Shown here piece after piece: positions 61,986 to 64,000 of a stretch of DNA of 64,000 nucleotides. The stretch is from Lolium rigidum (lineage: Eukaryota > Streptophyta > Magnoliopsida > Poales > Poaceae). The DNA lies in NCBI RefSeq assembly GCF_022539505.1, contig NC_061514.1, forward strand, positions 250,840,124 through 250,904,123, written 5' to 3'. A model generated the notes under the pieces. The model did not search any database. It had not been told where the DNA came from and saw nothing but the letters and a program-made list of their open reading frames with translations. How positions within the stretch are numbered: the stretch's first letter is position 1; each line of letters begins with the position of its first letter. The position numbers and the translations under genes are program-made.

Positions 61986-64000
61986 AACTGCTGAGCCCAT
62001 CTTAACGGCTATAAAGAAAGAACTTCTTGGGAGATAACCCATGTGATATTTTGCTACAGTACTTTGTTTTATATTTGTGTCTTGGAAGTTGTTTACTACT
62101 GTAGCAACCTCTCCTTATCTTAGTTTTATGTTTTGTTGTGCCAAGTAAAGTCTTTGATAGAAAAGTAAGTACTAGATTTGGATTACTGCGCAGTTCCAGA
62201 TTTCTTTGTCTGTCACGAATCTGGGTCTATCTCCCCGTAGGTAGCTCAGAAAATTAAGCCAATTTACGAGCATGATCCTCAGATATGTACGCAACTTTCA
62301 TTCAATTTGAGCATTTTCGTTTGAGCAAGTCTGGTGGCCTAATAAAATCCATCTTTACGGATCTGTTCTGTTTTGACAGATTCTGTCTTTTATTTCGCAT
62401 TGCCTCTTTTGCTATGTTGGATGAATTTATTTGATCCACTAATGTCCAGTAGCTTTATGCAATGTCCAGAAGTGTTAAGAATGATTGTGTCACCTCTGAA
62501 CATGTGAATTTTTATTATGCACTAACCCTCTAATGAGTTGTTTCGAGTTTGGTGTGGAGGAAGTTTTCAAGGATCAAGAGAGGAGGATGATATACTATGA
62601 TCAAGAAGAGTGAAAACTCTAAGCTTGGGGATGCCCCGGTGGTTCACCCCTGCATATTTCAAGAAGACTCAAGCGTCTAAGCTTGGGGATGCCCAAGGCA
62701 TCCCCTTCTTCATCGACAAATTATCGGGTTCCTTCTCTTGAAACTATATTTTTATTCGGCCACATCTTATGTACTTTACTTGGAGCGTCCGTGTGCTTTT
62801 GTTTTTGTTTTTGTTTTTGTTTGAATAAATGCTTGTGTGGGAGAGAGACACGCTCCGCTGGTTCATATGAACACATGTGTTCTTAGCTTTATCTTTTAGT
62901 GTTCATGGCGAAGGTTAAAGCTGCTTCGTTCATTTTTATATGGTTGGAATTGGAAAATGCTACATGTAGTAATTGGTATGATGTCTTGAATAACTTGATA
63001 CTTGGCAATTGTTGTGCTCTTATTTAAGCTCTTGCATCATATACCTTGCACCTATTAGTGAAGAAATACATAGAGCTTGTTAAAATTTGGTTTGCATGAG
63101 TGGTTTCTCTAGAGTCTAGATATTTTCTAGTAAGATGTTTGAACAACAAGGAAGACGATGTATAGTTTTATGATGCTTGTAATATGTCTTTTATGTGAGT
63201 TTTGCTGTACTAGTTCGTGCTTGTGTTTGCTTCAAACAACCTTGCTGGCCTAAACCTTGTATCGGGAGGAAATACTTCTCATGCCTCCAAAATACTTGAG
63301 CCAACCACTATGCCATTTGTGTCCACCATACCTACCTACTACATGGTATTTCTCCGCCATTCCAAAGTAAATTGCTTGAGTGCTACCTTTAAAATTCCAT
63401 CATTCGCCTTTGCAATATATAGCTCATGGGACAAATAGCTTAAAAACTATTGTGGTATTGAATATGTACTTATGCACTTTATCTCTTATTAAGTTGCTTG
63501 TTGTGCGATAACCATGCTTCCGGGGACGCCATCAACTATTCTTTGTTGAATATCATGTGAGTTGCTATGCATGTCCGTCTTGTCTGAAGTAAGAGAGATC
63601 TACCACCTTTATGGTTGGAGCATGCATATTGTTAGAGAAGAACATTGGGCCGCTAACTTAAGCCATGATCCATGGTGGAAGTTTTAGTTTTGGACACATA
63701 TCCTCAATCTCATATGAGAATAATAATTGTTGCCACATGCTTATGCATTAAAGAGGAGTCCATTATCTGTTGTCCATGTTGTCCCGGTATGGATGTCTAA
63801 GTTGAGAATAATCAAAAGCGAGAAATCCAAAATGCGAGCTTTCTCCTTAGACCTTTGTACAGGCGGCATGGAGGTACCCCATTGTGACACTTGGTTAAAA
63901 CATGTGCATTGCAAAGATCCGGTAGTCCAAGTTAATTAGTACAAGGTGCGGGCACTATTAGTATACTATGCATGAGACTTGCAACTTGTAAGATATAATG
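61986..64000. other. Non-coding interior of retrotransposon 5
   Basis: Collinear with 10190-12200 of element 3 in reverse. It carries the motif TAAGCTTGGGGATGCC at 62619-62635 and 62679-62693, the second followed by CAAGGCATCCCC to form the conserved hairpin. Confidence 0.75.

Larger units (their letters stand above)
59380..64000 (+). mobile_element. LTR retrotransposon 5, same family as element 3, plus strand, runs off the window
   Basis: The 5' LTR is 59380-61082, a decayed tRNA-Asp primer site follows at 61092, then a gag start (61248), an internal deletion, the hydrophobic ORF (61518-61985) and interior sequence collinear with element 3. The window ends at the position equivalent to about 10190 of element 3, some 570 bp before the polypurine tract. 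It inserted into element 4; the 5 bp before it are GGCTC (59375-59379), whose duplicate should be found beyond the window. The LTR begins TGATACGTCTCCGACGTATC. Confidence 0.92.

Overview
This window is nuclear DNA from a grass, most likely a large-genome Pooideae species (Triticeae, or Aveneae/Poeae). The main evidence is the LTR retrotransposons starting TGATACGTCTCC with tRNA-Asp primer sites, the Stowaway and Tourist MITEs, the PIF/Harbinger and hAT debris, and two spliced plant genes: a pentatricopeptide-repeat (PPR) protein and a cysteine-rich receptor-like kinase (CRK). I see no bacterial operon, CRISPR array or rRNA.

Layout. (1) 1-30998 is a nested transposon stack. A short hAT element (31-7317) was split by a gag/protease-type Ty3/Gypsy element (306-7191). 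Directly next to it lies a PIF/Harbinger element (7339-30998) that keeps only its Myb/SANT-type ORF1. Two LTR retrotransposons have inserted into that ORF1: a gag-only Athila-like element (7939-16773) and a gag-only element with giant 5.35-kb LTRs (16824-29446). Each insertion has a target-site duplication visible in the sequence, and removing the two insertions rejoins ORF1. (2) 31-35 kb holds an apparently intact two-exon P-class PPR gene on the plus strand. (3) 35-49 kb is a gene-poor mosaic: a CACTA-like fragment, MITEs, a tRNA-Leu(CAG), a duplicated SINE-like repeat whose second copy was hit by a Tourist MITE and a Mutator-like element, a LINE fragment, a Helitron replicase fragment and a well-preserved hAT-type MITE with an 8-bp duplication. 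(4) 49.6-53.0 kb holds a seven-exon CRK gene on the minus strand. It is complete in structure but has a TAG codon inside the kinase domain. Its introns carry a retroposed element, a Tc1/mariner-type MITE and a 50-bp palindrome. (5) 53.7-64 kb is a second transposon stack: a degraded transposon ORF, an LTR fragment, an element of the same family as 306-7191 (54707-59379, protease remnant) and a plus-strand relative of the 7939-16773 element (59380 to beyond the window end).

How the pieces relate. None of the retrotransposons carries reverse transcriptase or integrase within the window, so all depend on enzymes encoded elsewhere. The host genes visible are the PPR protein (organelle RNA processing), the tRNA-Leu and the CRK (cell-surface signalling). 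A recurring oddity is that repeat copies differ mainly at CAG/CTG sites by gaining CG (CAG to CGG, CGA or CGAG). This is the reverse of methylcytosine decay and looks more like a sequencing artefact at methylated CHG sites than biology; it also accounts for at least one apparent frameshift. I see no convincing new biological system. The most interesting signals are the empty-site evidence in the 39-42 kb repeat pair, the conserved hairpin/polypurine motif shared by four retroelements, and a small conserved hydrophobic ORF downstream of gag.
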